Made by a program: the position numbers and the translations under genes | Notes under the pieces: model-generated | What the model was told of the DNA's origin: nothing | Database searches by the model: none | The model's input: only the letters and a program-made list of their open reading frames with translations | Shown here: positions 10,501-21,632 of the stretch, in pieces | Position numbering within the stretch: position 1 is the stretch's first letter | How the letters are laid out: every line of letters begins with the position of its first letter | DNA from: Carettochelys insculpta | Taxonomy: Eukaryota > Chordata > Testudines > Carettochelyidae | DNA: 64,000 nt | Reading direction: 5' to 3' | Assembly: GCF_033958435.1 (NCBI RefSeq) | Contig: NC_134167.1 | Coordinates: forward strand, 4,174,001-4,238,000

Positions 10501-10991
10501 ACCAGTTGGCTCAAATCCACAGCTGGAGCCACAGGCACAGGCTGGAGTCACTAGAGCTCTTCTATATATGCAGGGTGGGAACAGTTTATCTATACACAGT
10601 ATAAACATGTGCATACGTGTGCCAGTGAAGACAGGAGTGCACCTGTCCCCTGTAATTCTTGTTTATAGCTACAGCTGGATGGGAGGGCCCCCCCTAACTC
10701 CCCTTACTCTGAGCACAGCCAGCAGAGAACACAGAGAGGAGGCTTCGCAGTGCAAGATGCCCGTGGCCAATGTGGTGGCACAGAGGTCATTGCATGGCCA
10801 TAATGGGAAATCCTTCTTGGCCACGCACCGGCTTCCTGTAGCCAGAACAGAACCTGAACTGGGTCCCGAAGTCCCAGGCTGACAAGAGGAGCAGCCCAGC
10901 TCTGGGGATTGTGAGTCGCTACCACTTGTCCTGACCCTCCACAAAGGAGAGGAGTGTACCACAGAGAACTCCGCCCCTTCTTTCTGGTCTC
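7574..10991. other. Intergenic plus POLR3D 3' UTR
   Basis: No coding sequence is supported. The right part must hold the POLR3D 3' UTR. The nearest minus-strand hexamer is a variant TATAAA at about 10666-10661, about 330 bases past the stop; no canonical AATAAA on that strand was seen close by. Confidence 0.4.
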
Positions 10992-13900
10992 CTATCGGTG
11001 CTTGTGCTCCAGCAGGGACTCGAAGTCTGGGGAACACACCAGCTTGTGCTTCACGTGTCCCAGGACGATCATCTCTCCAGTCCTGCTGTCTCCAATGCCC
11101 ACAGATACAAGCTCCTTTCAACAACACAGGAGAAACCATTAAAAACAACTCTGTTTAGAGACTATCTGCCCACGAGTAACTAAAGAGATTGTACCTACTT
11201 GGCTTGGGGATGGATCTTGGACTATTGGAGAGATCAAAGTTGTAGCTTAACATCCTGGCCCTCACCCATCACAGGAGTGAGTTACACTCTGGGCTACCTG
11301 GGCACCAGCATCCCCAGTGCGAGGGTCACGGACACAGCCAGGAAGTGACTGGGAGTAGGCAAAAATCCTTGTTAAACTGTAGGCTCCCCTAGCCCAGCTT
11401 CTCCCAAAGTATATGAGGGGACTTCTCTCTTCCATCTACTGGCTCTAAGACAGGGGTGTTCAACCCACAGCCCGTGGGCCAGAATCTAACCCGCAGAGCC
11501 TTTTAATCTGGCCCAAGCTGCTGGCAGTGCTGCCATTTTTCCCAACACGGCCGGCACAGGTCCCAACCAGCACGACTTGCGCGAGCCCCAGCTCCTGAGA
11601 TGGTGGCAGTGCTGGTAAGCCACCACATTCAGTTTGTGTTGATGGTGCCTGGCTCTGGGGGAGGGCATTTATTTCGAACAGGGGTGGGCTGGGCGGTGCT
11701 TGGCTCTGGAGGACAGAGGGGGATTGGGTTAAAGTGGAGAGCTGGGGCTACACAGCTGAAAACTGTGGGTAGTGGGGTACTTTTGAAAAAGGGGAACTCT
11801 ATAAAAAAAAAAAGGTTGAGAAACACTGGAGTAGAACTCCATTTAATTGGTTTAATAGCCAGCAGGAGGGATCTGGAAGTTAAACCAATTAAATTGAGTC
11901 CTATTCTTTGAACACAGCAGGGAGCCGCCCCTGCTGCACTGTTTTGGGGGGGGGGGGGAGCATTTGGGGCTGGGGGAGTCGTTTGGGGCTATATTTTATG
12001 TTCAGCCCCGGAACATGTAAGAAATAGCCATGTCTCCCCTGCAAAAAAAGAAAAAAAAAAAAAGAGGCTGGACACCCCTGCTCTAAGATCATTCTCGCAT
12101 GGCCAGCACTGGGGCATGGATGCAATAAGCCATTGGGTCATGGGGCCCTTTCCAGACCCCCAGTCGGACAGCAGCAGCTCTTCTCAGTCCTCAAAGGCAC
12201 AGCAAGTGGATGGCTCAGGGAAATGAGTTTTGGATACAGAAACTTGCACCTCTGGGGCACTGGCTGAAGTAAGCAGACGAAAGGTGCTGCTACACGAGGG
12301 CTGCTGGGTGGGCCCTACGTGAAAGGAGTTCTGGAGCCATAGCCCAACTCCGAGCAGCTCCAAAAGATGGTGTTAAGATACCATAGAGACAGGCATCATG
12401 GATCACAAAACCAGTCTCACTAGCCATCTTAGTCAAGAAGCCCTGGACTGAATGTACCTGCCCATCACGGGCGTGGGGGTGGTGGGGTGTCTCTCAAAAG
12501 ACACAGGGCATCCAGAATGCGTTTGGGGGAGGAGGAAGCATTCCCAAGGCTGCCAACGTGTCACCTTCTACCACCACTACCATTCATCACAGATGCAAGG
12601 ACGAGCCATTTACCCCGCATGCTGGGCGCTGATCATGTTGTACCTGCAGAAAGGAGCAAGGCGTCCCCATGGTCACATCCAGAGTCACTTTTCCCAGAAC
12701 CAGCTGCACCTTCCCCGATTTGCGGATCAGCAGCTTCCCCACCTGCCCTTCCGGCAGGTCTGCCAGGGTACAGATGTTGTCAGCCTGCTTGGCCTCCTGC
12801 GGAGAAACAGTGGGGGGGTCAGAGTGGTGCAGCTGCCCCTGCTGCAATGAGTCTCTCCAAATGGGAGCAAGAGGACCTGTAGGATGTACGTCCACCCCCA
12901 TGCAATGAGGCTCACATGTGCCATATCATTGGAGAGATGCTTACTGCCTCTTCGTAAATTTATCATGAGTTCCATCAGTATCTAACAAAGCAGCCTCCCT
13001 TCAAACCTGGGCCTTCCTGGCATGCCAAGGCTGCAAGCACACCTGCCACCTGGCTCAACAGGCCAATGGATCTGGGATACTTCCAAGTAGGAATTACCAT
13101 GAGCCAGCATGTGGACTGAGCTGCTTGCAGAAATTGCACCAATGAAATCCTGGGGGCTTGCTTCAAGAATCTGAAGGACCCAGTGTAGGGATTTGGGGAG
13201 CATTTTTAAAACTGAATGCATGTCCCCATGTGATATAGAAAGAGAGTGAGTGTGGGTTTGAGTGACAGGCTGTGGATAACCCCCTGCTGGCTGTCACCTA
13301 AGCTGTCAGGTAACACCTCTGTCCCTGAACAAAGAACGGAGTGGAGCCCGCTATCAGAGGTAGGCAGTTTAAGGGCGGGTGGGGGGGGGGCGGCAGTCTG
13401 GAGAGCAACAACAAATATAGGCTGGGCCCTAGCAAGGGCTCCAGGCCTAGGGTTCCTTCTGGGGGATCTCCTCCCGACAACACAGATCAGACTGAACCCT
13501 TCTGGTTGCTGTGCTGACAAGTGTGTACCAGGCTGCATCTCTCTCACCTAATAAACCTTCTCTTCCACCTGCTGAGTGAGTCACTTCTGGCTGCGGTTGG
13601 AATGCAGAGCGTGGGGACCCCTGAACCCCCGTTACGTTACATCCCATCCCATCCCACGTCTCTCACCGCCACCCCCCCCCAGAAATGCCAGTTTAGACTC
13701 TGCCCCTTGTTGCATTGCACCTCCTCCCAGTGCACAGGCACACCAGGCTGAACTCTTACTAGAGTTTACCTAGGACTTCTGCTGACAGGCATCCTGAGTC
13801 TTTGTACTCCTCTGGCACCTAGCTTCCACATATGTACAAAGCCCCACTCTCGGGGTGATGCTCAGCAAGCTGTCCCCTGCTACTGTCTCCATCTCATTCC

Positions 13901-16900
13901 CACAGTTGGGGGAATATCTCACTTGATCATGTACCTGGTTCTTCTCCTGCTTCACCGTCACCATCTGCCCCTCCTCAACCTGCACCTCAGTTTTGATGGG
14001 CTTGACGTCTTGTGTGGGTGGCTGCCCAGGGAGCGTGTCTGGCAGCTGCAGGAAGACCAGCTCCTCCTCTTTGGCCAGGCTCAGGTGCTGCAGCAGTTCT
14101 GCCACAGAGATGTCTTGCGGGTAGCCGGGAGGTGCCTTTGCGTGGGATGGCTTGGTGACAGCCTGTGGAGGCTCGGAGTCCTCCTCCTCATCACGGGGCT
14201 CCTCTTTCACTAAGAACAGAGACAAAATCACTGGGGTGCAGACATGATTGCTGGCTACCAGTGAATGGTTATCCACACTCCGCCGCGAAGACAAAAGTCA
14301 CTTTCCCATGCACTGGGAGCAGCCACCTCACCACAGTTAATGCTGGGGCTGCACTCTGAGGCTCTTCAGCAAAGCCTTGGTTCTGGGTGGTGTCCGTTCC
14401 TTTCTCAAGGGCTGGAGACAGGAACCGTCCTGGGTCACAGCAAACAGACTCAGACAACTTGGTACCTTTTGTGATGCTGGAAATGGTCATGGTCACATCC
14501 TCATGGGGTTTCACTCCCCCTGCTGTAACTGCTGTACTTGGCCCCTCCTCTGATCAGGGAACCCCTGAGGTGCCTTTGCTTCCCATTCACAGAGCGGGGA
14601 GGGTAGCAGAAGGGCCAGACCAAATGTATGAGACCTGCTAAGGAGTTCTCCCGGGGATACCCCTCACCCCGTAATCTTAGCTTAACGCTTGGACTTTGTA
14701 AGTACACTGGCACCAATTAGCGCCATGTTCCCCTACCCCAGGCATCCATGCTGGGAGGCTGTAACTAGGGCTGGTGAGCTTCGCCTCTGGGGTGTATCCC
14801 CACAGGGATCCCTGCACAGAGTCTGACTGCTGTGGATTTGGATCCAGTACCTTTCACTGCAGGCAAATCCACTTCCATCTTCTCTTCTTTGGTGCCGATG
14901 TTGGAGATGCAAGGCTTGACATCTTCTTGGTCATCTCCCTCTTCCTTGAACAGCCAGCCTGAGTGGGCCAAGGGCAGCTGAACTGGCTTGTTCCGGATGT
15001 CATTCCTCAAACGTGGGTCATCAAGGAACTGAAGGAGGGAAGTGGGAGAAGAGTCAGAAGGTAGAACATCCCTCAGCATCAGGTGGGGAGAGCAATGCCA
15101 GCCAGGACTAAATGAGGACCACTGGACAAAGAGAAGGCAAATACTTCAGATAAAAGGCAAACCACCCCTCCCAACCGCCATGCAGATAGGCACCATCATT
15201 CCCCATCCCTGCCACCAAATTTCACAGAAGGGAAACTGAGGCACTGAAGGGAAGGGAGTTGACAGCAGAGCTAAGGATAGAACCTGGGAGTCCTGCACAT
15301 TCCCAGACACAGTAAACCATTGTTTAATGGACCAACAGGGGCAGGGGTGTCCATTATTCCCAAAGCTTCATTAAATGAGAGGGTTTACTGCCCCCCCGAC
15401 TCCCCCAGCCCCAGTTAACACCCCCCCCCAAAAAAAAAAACAAAACCCCCAAAACCCACACCTGCCAGTCACCAGAGCCGCCGCTGTATGGCCTGGCAGC
15501 TTCCATTGCCATGCAGCCTGGAGGAGCTGCTGCCAGAGCCGCCACACGCTTCTCCCACCAGAGGTGGGATGTGTATGCGAGTGCCAATCTGCCTGTGTAC
15601 GCACCCCGCCCCGGTGGAAGGGGCATGCGGGGGCTCCTGTGGAGGTGGTGGCTGCGCCTCCAGGCTGTGGCAGAGGTACGTTTCAACTTTTTTTCTGGGG
15701 TGGGGGAGGATGATGATTTTACAGACGCCAGCAGGCTTTGGGAACAATGGGGGGGAATGTTCGTGGTTCCCAAAGTCCACTAAATTGGGGTCTGTAAAAA
15801 AATCAAGCGTTTACTGTACTACCATCTTATGTCCCTTCTCATCCACAGGAGTGCTTGATCTGATCTGTGTACAAGCCCAGCCCACAGGCGTCAGTGGGAG
15901 CTGTCTGTGACCACTGCAGGATCAGGCAATTTAAGTATTCTCTCCTCTGCACAAGTAACCAGTGGTGAGCCTGAAGCCTCCTCTGCTGGGCAGAGAAACT
16001 GATTCTTGGGGAGCAGCTTGTAGCCATGTCTCTGGGGAAACTGGCACCAGGCCCTGGATGTCCTACTGACAGGGCTGGAACTGGGGACTCCTGGAAAGTA
16101 GAGGGACTAAATACCCTCATTTTTTCCCATGGGGGAGGGGAGAGGACCTTACTCACATATACACCATACAACTGGAAGGGACCTCAAGAGGTCATTGAGT
16201 CCAGTCCCCTGCACTCACGGCAGGACTAAGCACCACCTTTTTTTTAAATTTAACATGCCCCAAACCCTTGCAAGGCCCCCTCAAGGGCTGAACTTACAGC
16301 CCTGGGTTTACAAGGCCAATGTTCCACCCATTGAGCTATTCCTCCCTGCCAGGCTCGTCTGTTCCAACTGGCTGGTGAACCATAGCCCTGAATCCCAGAT
16401 GGTGCCATCCCCCTCCTCCCAGCCTGGCTTACGTCATCCTTTTCCAGCATACGCAGGATCTGCTTGGTCTCCTCATCCGTCTCCCTCTTCTCTTTCTTTA
16501 TGTTGATGATGTGGGAAGGTCCAAAGTCTGACACATCCACAGTCTTATCCCAGGTGCCTGTGTGGAAGAGAAGGAGAATGCAGGGGTGACGTGTTGGAAC
16601 AGGGATTACCCCTTTACTAAGCAGCGTACTTCAATCTCCCTTCTCTAGGTGTGGTTCTGGATTCAGAGGCCTGCAGACAGTGATCCCGTGTTCAACTCCA
16701 GAACAGAACAAGCAGTGCAAGCTTCTCCCCAACATGAGCCTGCCAACACGCCACCACCCTGGCTCAAAAGAACAGCACCTCTGGGAAGAGAGGGTAGCTC
16801 AGGGCTAGTCTTCACTGCAACAATTCTCTCAAGTTACTACAGCTCAGTTTGAGTGAGTGTGGTCACAATGCAAAACACTCAAGTCACACTGAGCGCTTGC

Positions 16901-18844
16901 ACCAGCAGTTGATGAGTAACTTAGCCTGCTGCATCCATGGTGCATTAGCAGCTTGAACATCAATCCATTACCTCCCCCACAAGACTCTCTCCCACACACA
17001 CAGAGCTCAGCTAGCTAGCCTGACTTTAAAGCATCATTTAACTTGGGCTAGGTGTGTGTGCACACATGGGAGGCAGGTCAGGGCGCACTCGTGTTCCAGC
17101 TTGAACGCACACTGCTGTGAAAATAAGACCTCCTCACTCTCCAGCCAGGGAACAGTCTCCAGTCTGGACGTCCCTCTGTGCTTTGTGCAATACAGACATC
17201 TGCCCAGTAGGAGCCACCCCGAGACCCACCACACTGAAGATGAACAGTGAGGACTTTCATAGGTGGGATTCAAATAGGTAACTTTGTGGTGAAGAGCTCT
17301 CTTACCCCAACACAGATCACTGAGCCCATCCAAACCGCAGATCATATTTTCAACTTTTACATACAGACATTATCAGTGTCAGTCTACCCAGGGACATCAC
17401 CTTTCAGTCACAAGTGCTTTAACAGTCCTGGCACAAAGACACACACAAGCTGGACAGAGGGGCTCATTCAAAGCTGCCACCAAAATGCAGCCATCTCCCA
17501 CCACTGCTGGCCTTAGTTGTAAGTCATCTCTAAAATGGAGAAGGAAAGCAGAAGGGAGACTCTGGGAAAAGTGGCTTCTGGAGTAACCTCCAGCCCACCC
17601 TGGGTACCCATAAGTGCTGCACAAAGTCCTGCTAACGGTACCCTTCTTCTTCATCATTTCCGCTGGGCCTTGCTCGAAAATGGAGTGTGACTGAATGATC
17701 TCTGGTCTCCCTCTGCCTCGCCCATGGCCATCTCGCTGCCGATCACGATCTCTCTCCTTCTTCTCTTTCTTGATAGAGAGATCCTCTTTTGGCCTGGGAG
17801 AAAAAGTTTTGATGGCATATTGCTTAATGTGCTTCTGCAGCAACCTAACACACTTGATGTGATTCACACTCCCATCTAATGGAGCCATTACGTGCACTCA
17901 GAAGATGCCAGAATATTTTGCAAACTTGTCTATAGCAATCACTGCAATGCAACCACTCTGGGGTGGAACTGGAGGCTGTTCAACAGTGCACAGCAACCAA
18001 TACACAGTTTTTGTTTTATACCATCACATCCCACTCCACTGAGCCAGTGTAATGGGGCCACTTACTCTTCTTTGATCTTCCGGCTAATTATGTTGGGGGT
18101 GAAAGTTTTCTGCAAAACAAACAACACCAAAAAGATCAATGGTCTCAAAGGGTAGCCATGTTAATCTGTAGCTTCACAAACAACAAGTCATTCTGTACCA
18201 CCTTAAAGACTAACAAATGTATTAGGTAATGAGCTTTAATGGGTAAGACCCACTTCTTGAATCTGTTTATGTCCCTTTCTCCATTCAAGATAGGCACAAA
18301 GATGCATGACAAGTTGACATTGAAACTATAGTAATAAAAATCATGTCTCTAAATTCTATCTTGTCAGGAGGAAGCATCTTTCACCAGACTCCAAAAAAGA
18401 ACAACCAACAATTAGCAGGCTCCCTCAAGAAAGCATCACTCCAACAGGATGCAAGCAAGTGTGCTGCGGGTGCAAACCCTTTGGAGCAGAGACTTTGTGT
18501 GTTTGATCATATTCAAGAAAATTACAGACCATATCGTGCATGGATATAGTCAGTGGTACTGATCCTGGTAAGTGCATGATTAGGTTCTATAAAATGAGAT
18601 CAAGTTTATTCTACAGGTCACTCGCTTGGCTACAGAAAGTCAGAAGGCTAATCGTTTCTGTGCAATAGGGGACACTTACTTTTTTTACTCCTCCAAGGGT
18701 AAGGTCTCGGGAACGGATGGAGGGAAGACGCCCAGGAGTAATTGGGGTGGCAGGTCTCCTCCCTATCAGCCCTCGTGCTCCAGTGAGTCCAGGTCGGAGG
18801 TTACCTGGGTTTCCACCATCATTGCCAGAACTTCCCTCTGACAT
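10992..18844 (-). CDS. POLR3D: RNA polymerase III subunit RPC4 (POLR3D)
   Basis: POLR3D is the RPC4/Rpc53-type subunit of nuclear RNA polymerase III. With POLR3E it forms the TFIIF-like part used in initiation and termination on tRNA and 5S genes. Coding exons, read on the minus strand: 18844-18680, 18109-18066, 17793-17642, 16557-16433, 15028-14851, 14209-13935, 12796-12644, 11114-10992. All junctions are GT..AG, phases join cleanly and the total is 404 aa (human 398). Landmarks are GARGLIGRRPATPITPGRL near residue 22, the basic RDRDRQRDGHGRGRGRP block near 90, SHIINIKKEKRETDEE near 135, and the conserved C-terminal Rpc4 domain ending FESLLEHKHR. An acceptor (TTTCTCCCTAG) 13 bases before the ATG implies a noncoding first exon in the CpG island at 19.4-20.0 kb. 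Introns carry an hAT element, an LTR-like piece, MITEs and SINEs. Confidence 0.97.
11451..12080. mobile_element. hAT element with perfect 8-bp target duplication
   Basis: The ends CAGGGGTGTTCAACC and GGCTGGACACCCCTG are inverted. Perfect CTCTAAGA duplications lie at 11443-11450 and 12081-12088. The element sits in the last POLR3D intron. Inside are a G-run of 12, poly-A runs and the word AGGTTGAGAAACACTG, which resembles a second hAT end, so it may be nested. No transposase frame remains. Confidence 0.8.
13230..13640 (+). mobile_element. LTR-like retroelement fragment (solo LTR candidate)
   Basis: The stretch ends with a TAATAAACC polyadenylation signal (13550-13555). A GAGTCACTTCTGGCTGCGG-type R/U5-like tail follows, as in reptile retroviral-type LTRs. 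No coding region or second LTR is seen. Boundaries are approximate because I found no target duplication. It lies in the POLR3D intron between exons 14209-13935 and 12796-12644. Confidence 0.4.
15195..15305 (+). repeat. Ancient MIR-like SINE fragment
   Basis: The words CACAGAAGGGAAACTGAGGCAC and GATAGAACCTGGGAGTCCTG follow the order of the old amniote SINE that also occurs at 33005-33120 and 46030-46180. Confidence 0.5.
15310..15816. mobile_element. pogo/Tigger-like MITE
   Basis: The left end CAGTAAACCATTGTTTAA and the reverse complement of the right end (CAGTAAACGCTTGATTT) are inverted repeats of the CAGT type. TA follows the right end; the left flank is CA, consistent with a mutated TA duplication. 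The interior is GC-rich and noncoding, with a C-run and an A-run near 15425. It lies in a POLR3D intron. Confidence 0.55.
16153..16355 (-). mobile_element. Turtle tRNA-derived SINE with CR1-like tail (Cry SINE type)
   Basis: Read on the minus strand the element begins with a tRNA-like head: a box A-like TAGCTCAATGG near 16339 and a box B-like AGTTCAGCCC near 16285. A short body follows. It ends in GACTCAATGACCTCTTGAGG and CCTTCCAGTTG, matching CR1 3' ends. This head-plus-tail structure is described for the cryptodiran turtle Pol III SINE and is the best taxonomic marker in the window. It sits about 80 bases downstream of the POLR3D exon ending at 16433. Confidence 0.7.
18150..18262 (-). repeat. 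Penelope-like terminal fragment in POLR3D intron 1
   Basis: On the minus strand it reads GAAGTGGGTCTTACCC, AAAGCTCATTACC, TTGTTAGTCTTTAAGG and ends in ACATGGCTACCC, colinear with the copies near 3.8-5.6 kb. The hammerhead-like core is decayed. Confidence 0.55.
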
Positions 18845-19379
18845 CCTTTCTAGTTATCTAGGGAGAAACATCAGAGGAAACAACATGGCTGACGTTTCCA
18901 GTACCCCAAAAAGCTGACACCTGAAAATCTGTTTCCTGAGCCAGAAAGGAGGTGGTGCTACAGCTATTGTAACTCCTTCACTGTACAGGCACAGTTTAGT
19001 CAGGAAGAGGAGGAATTTGTTCTGAATGGGAGAAAAGTGAATAAATGTAATCACGAGGACAGTGAATTAACTGCTGGATTGGACCATCTCCACTAACCAG
19101 GTCAGAAATCAGGCCCACATACCTAGTCCTCACTATATCAAGACTCAGACCCTCCTCTCGTCTGGGACATTTGCTGCACAGGGGCTGAGATCCCTCTCAT
19201 TACACAGGGGTTTTGACCCATTGGCTTTTCCCCACAGGCAGAGGCTCAATAACCTTCCAGAGTCCGTGAACTATTCTTCTCAACAGAGGAATGATCTGTC
19301 CCTTTCTTCAGGCCCACCACCAGCAAGAGTCTCAGACCCCTTCCCTTTCATGGCTCCCTCATTTCTAAGCACCCCCCAT

Positions 19380-20020
19380 GGGGCGGGGGGGGCGCTTAGG
19401 CTTCACATCCTACATCCAGGGATGCAGCCCCACCTCCATAGTCAGGTTCACACCCGCCACAGAAGCCTGCAGTCCCACCCCCTCCCCAGGCATACCCCCT
19501 TAGGGAGCGCAATCCCAGCTCGAGGTGAAACCCCACCCAGGGCCCTGACACCCCCCCCCCCCAATCCAGACATGCACCCCCAGAATTGGGCTCCGACACC
19601 GCCCTCCAATCCAGACACAACCCCACGGGGGCTCCGACCCCCCAGTCCAGACATGCATCCCCACCCTTATTACCTACCTCGGCCTCCACCAGCACCCGCA
19701 AGGAAGAAGCTTGACCCCAACACTGACCTTTCAACTCTAACCCACCCGCATGCGCCTCTCCGCCGCCATCTTTGTGCAGGGCAGCAAACCCGGAAGGACT
19801 CCGGCCGCGCCGCCATCTTTGTGTGGGGCTCGCGCTCGTCGCGGAGAGACGAGCGCTCCGCCATGCTTGTGAGGGGCGACCTCTGGCCTGGGAAGGGGGG
19901 CGCGCCATTTTTGTGCGGGGCGCCCATGACAATGGGGAAAAGAGAGCGAGCGGCGCGTGAAGGCGAAGGCGAAGGCGGGGGCGGGGGGAAACTGAGGCAG
20001 GGCACTAGCGTGCCAGGGTG
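19380..20020 (-). promoter_or_regulatory. POLR3D: POLR3D CpG-island promoter with repeated YY1-like sites
   Basis: A CpG island lies upstream of the POLR3D start codon. Four copies of GCCAT followed by a T-rich stretch and GTG begin at 19765, 19812, 19860 and 19904; the first two are CCGCCATCTT, the reverse complement of the YY1 consensus AAGATGGCGG. A plausible noncoding exon 1 lies here on the minus strand, with a GTCAGT donor near 19730. Left of it (19440-19650) a C-rich minisatellite repeats CCAGACATGCA and GGGCTCCGAC. Open frames across this block on both strands look like composition effects. Confidence 0.6.
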
Positions 20021-20279
20021 ACAAAGGAAATAAACGGGCACATCACGCACAGCACCGAGGGGTCCAGACTCTTCAGTATCCCAGTCACGCGCCTTGCACT
20101 CCTGGTTTGCGCGCTGGCCGGCTAAACCCCAGGGTTGTGAGCTCAGCCCGCGAGGGGGCCATGTAGGGGTCTAGGGCACATAGGTTTAAAAAAGTCTGTC
20201 GGGGATGACGATAAGTCCTGTGAGGGCAGCGGATAGGACCGAACCTCTGAAGTTCCCCAGATAGGTACATCTCCCTATA

Positions 20280-21002
20280 CAGTACACCCTGGAATTATGC
20301 GGGGGTTGGGTTTCGGCCGCCCCCCACGTAACCCACATGCAAGTTGAGGGGAGATGGCAGGGAGGCTGCCGCCTGGTTCCCAGCTCACCTGGGCTTGCAG
20401 GAGCTGGGAAACTGACCCACCCAGCAGGGCTGGTCGGTTTGCCGGCTCCCAGTGGCAAGGAGCCCTGGCTTGCGACTTGCAGGACCCGGGAAACTGACCA
20501 GCTGGTCAGTTTCCTGGTCCCACAAACAGTGGGGAACTGGGAACTAGGCAAGCAGCCTGACCCCTGACTCCCCTCCACTTGCAGTGTGGAAACTGACCAG
20601 GGCGGCAGCGTTGGTCAGTTTCCTGGCTCTAGCCGCTGGAGGGGTGCCAAATCTGGGACAGCTTGCCTCCTGGCTCCCTTCCACTCCTTGGAGCCAAGGA
20701 AACTAACTAGGACTGCTGCCCTGCTCACTCTCCCGGCTCTGCAAGCGGAGGGGAGCTGGGGGCCAGGCTGCTGCCTGGTTCCCAGATCCCTGCCGCTCCA
20801 GGGACGGGGAAACAGCTCTTGGCAGGGTGGCAGGAGTGAATTTTCTGTCAGGGCAGCAGGCTGGTTCGTGGCAGCCACCCCTGACAGGAACAAGAAACCG
20901 CTCCTATCAGAGGTGGCAAGAGTCAGGCTGCTGCCCCTGACAGGAGCAGTTTCCTGCTCTTGTCAGGGGCGGCAGTTGCTGTTTACAGATTGCTGTTTAC
21001 TG
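20280..21002. mobile_element. CAGTA..TACTG element with internal palindromes
   Basis: CAGTACACCC at the left and GTTTACTG at the right are flanked by TA on both sides, as expected of a Tc1/mariner-pogo-type insertion. The interior holds a 26-bp perfect palindrome at 20489-20514, an inverted pair at 20588-20599/20612-20623, and a 16-bp stem with a four-base loop at 20934-20969. All except the last use the word GAAACTGACC. No coding frame was recognised. Confidence 0.5.
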
Positions 21003-21326
21003 TATATAAACCTACCTTGGCTGAGTCCACAATCACCTGCCAGTTCCCACACTGGCATCTCCACGCCCATGCAAAGAACTCTGCCATAGACTGTCACTCA
21101 CACCGTTCCTCAGGGCAAGAGGAGGGAAATGCTGCTGAACCCTGACTAGTAGCATCCAGGGTTTAAACACCTTTGGTAGGAGATGGGTTCTAACCCTAGC
21201 ATGGCCAGGCTCTGGCTGGTGAAGCCTTTTGTTTCCCATCGGGGCTATAATCTATTGAGAACAAATGTGCCTTTCTTCATCTGACCTGCAAGGCCATGAT
21301 GCCACCTCATCTCATTCTTTGCACAT

Positions 21327-21632
21327 CAGTATTGCCAACTCTTGCGATTTTTATTGAACTTTCTGAGATATTTACTGCTTTTTTTAAAGCCCCATCTCCT
21401 GGATCCTGATTGCATAAGATTTCATCGATTTTTTTTTTAATTTAAAAGAAAAAAGGATCTTTCTGCCTTTTATTTTGGAGAAAAGCTTGACAACAAAACC
21501 TGAATGCAATCCAAAGGCTCAGAAACCTAGACACAAAACATATTTTAAAAAAATCTCGTGCTCTTAGGCCACTCTCACGATTTTCTCAAGGACTGGTCTA
21601 TGGTTTTCAAATGCCAGGGGCTGGAAATACTT
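21327..21632. mobile_element. MITE with CAGTATTGCCAACTC end
   Basis: The left end CAGTATTGCCAACTC and the right end GGGGCTGGAAATACTT are diverged inverted ends. The interior is T/A-rich with repeated CTC(G/A)(T/C)GATTTT words. It resembles a MITE common in turtles and crocodilians, judged from memory. Confidence 0.5.

Noticed and set aside
16285..16352. Genuine tRNA gene
   Set aside because: The tRNA-like boxes belong to the SINE head; no complete cloverleaf was seen and a CR1 tail follows.
19221..20021. Plus-strand 266-codon frame across the POLR3D CpG island
   Set aside because: Pro/Arg-rich composition from GC-rich minisatellite sequence, antisense to the promoter, overlapping equally long minus frames; no recognisable domain.
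18845..20100. miR-320a, which lies beside POLR3D in mammals
   Set aside because: No AAAAGCTGGG-type mature sequence or hairpin was seen; the microRNA appears to be mammalian.
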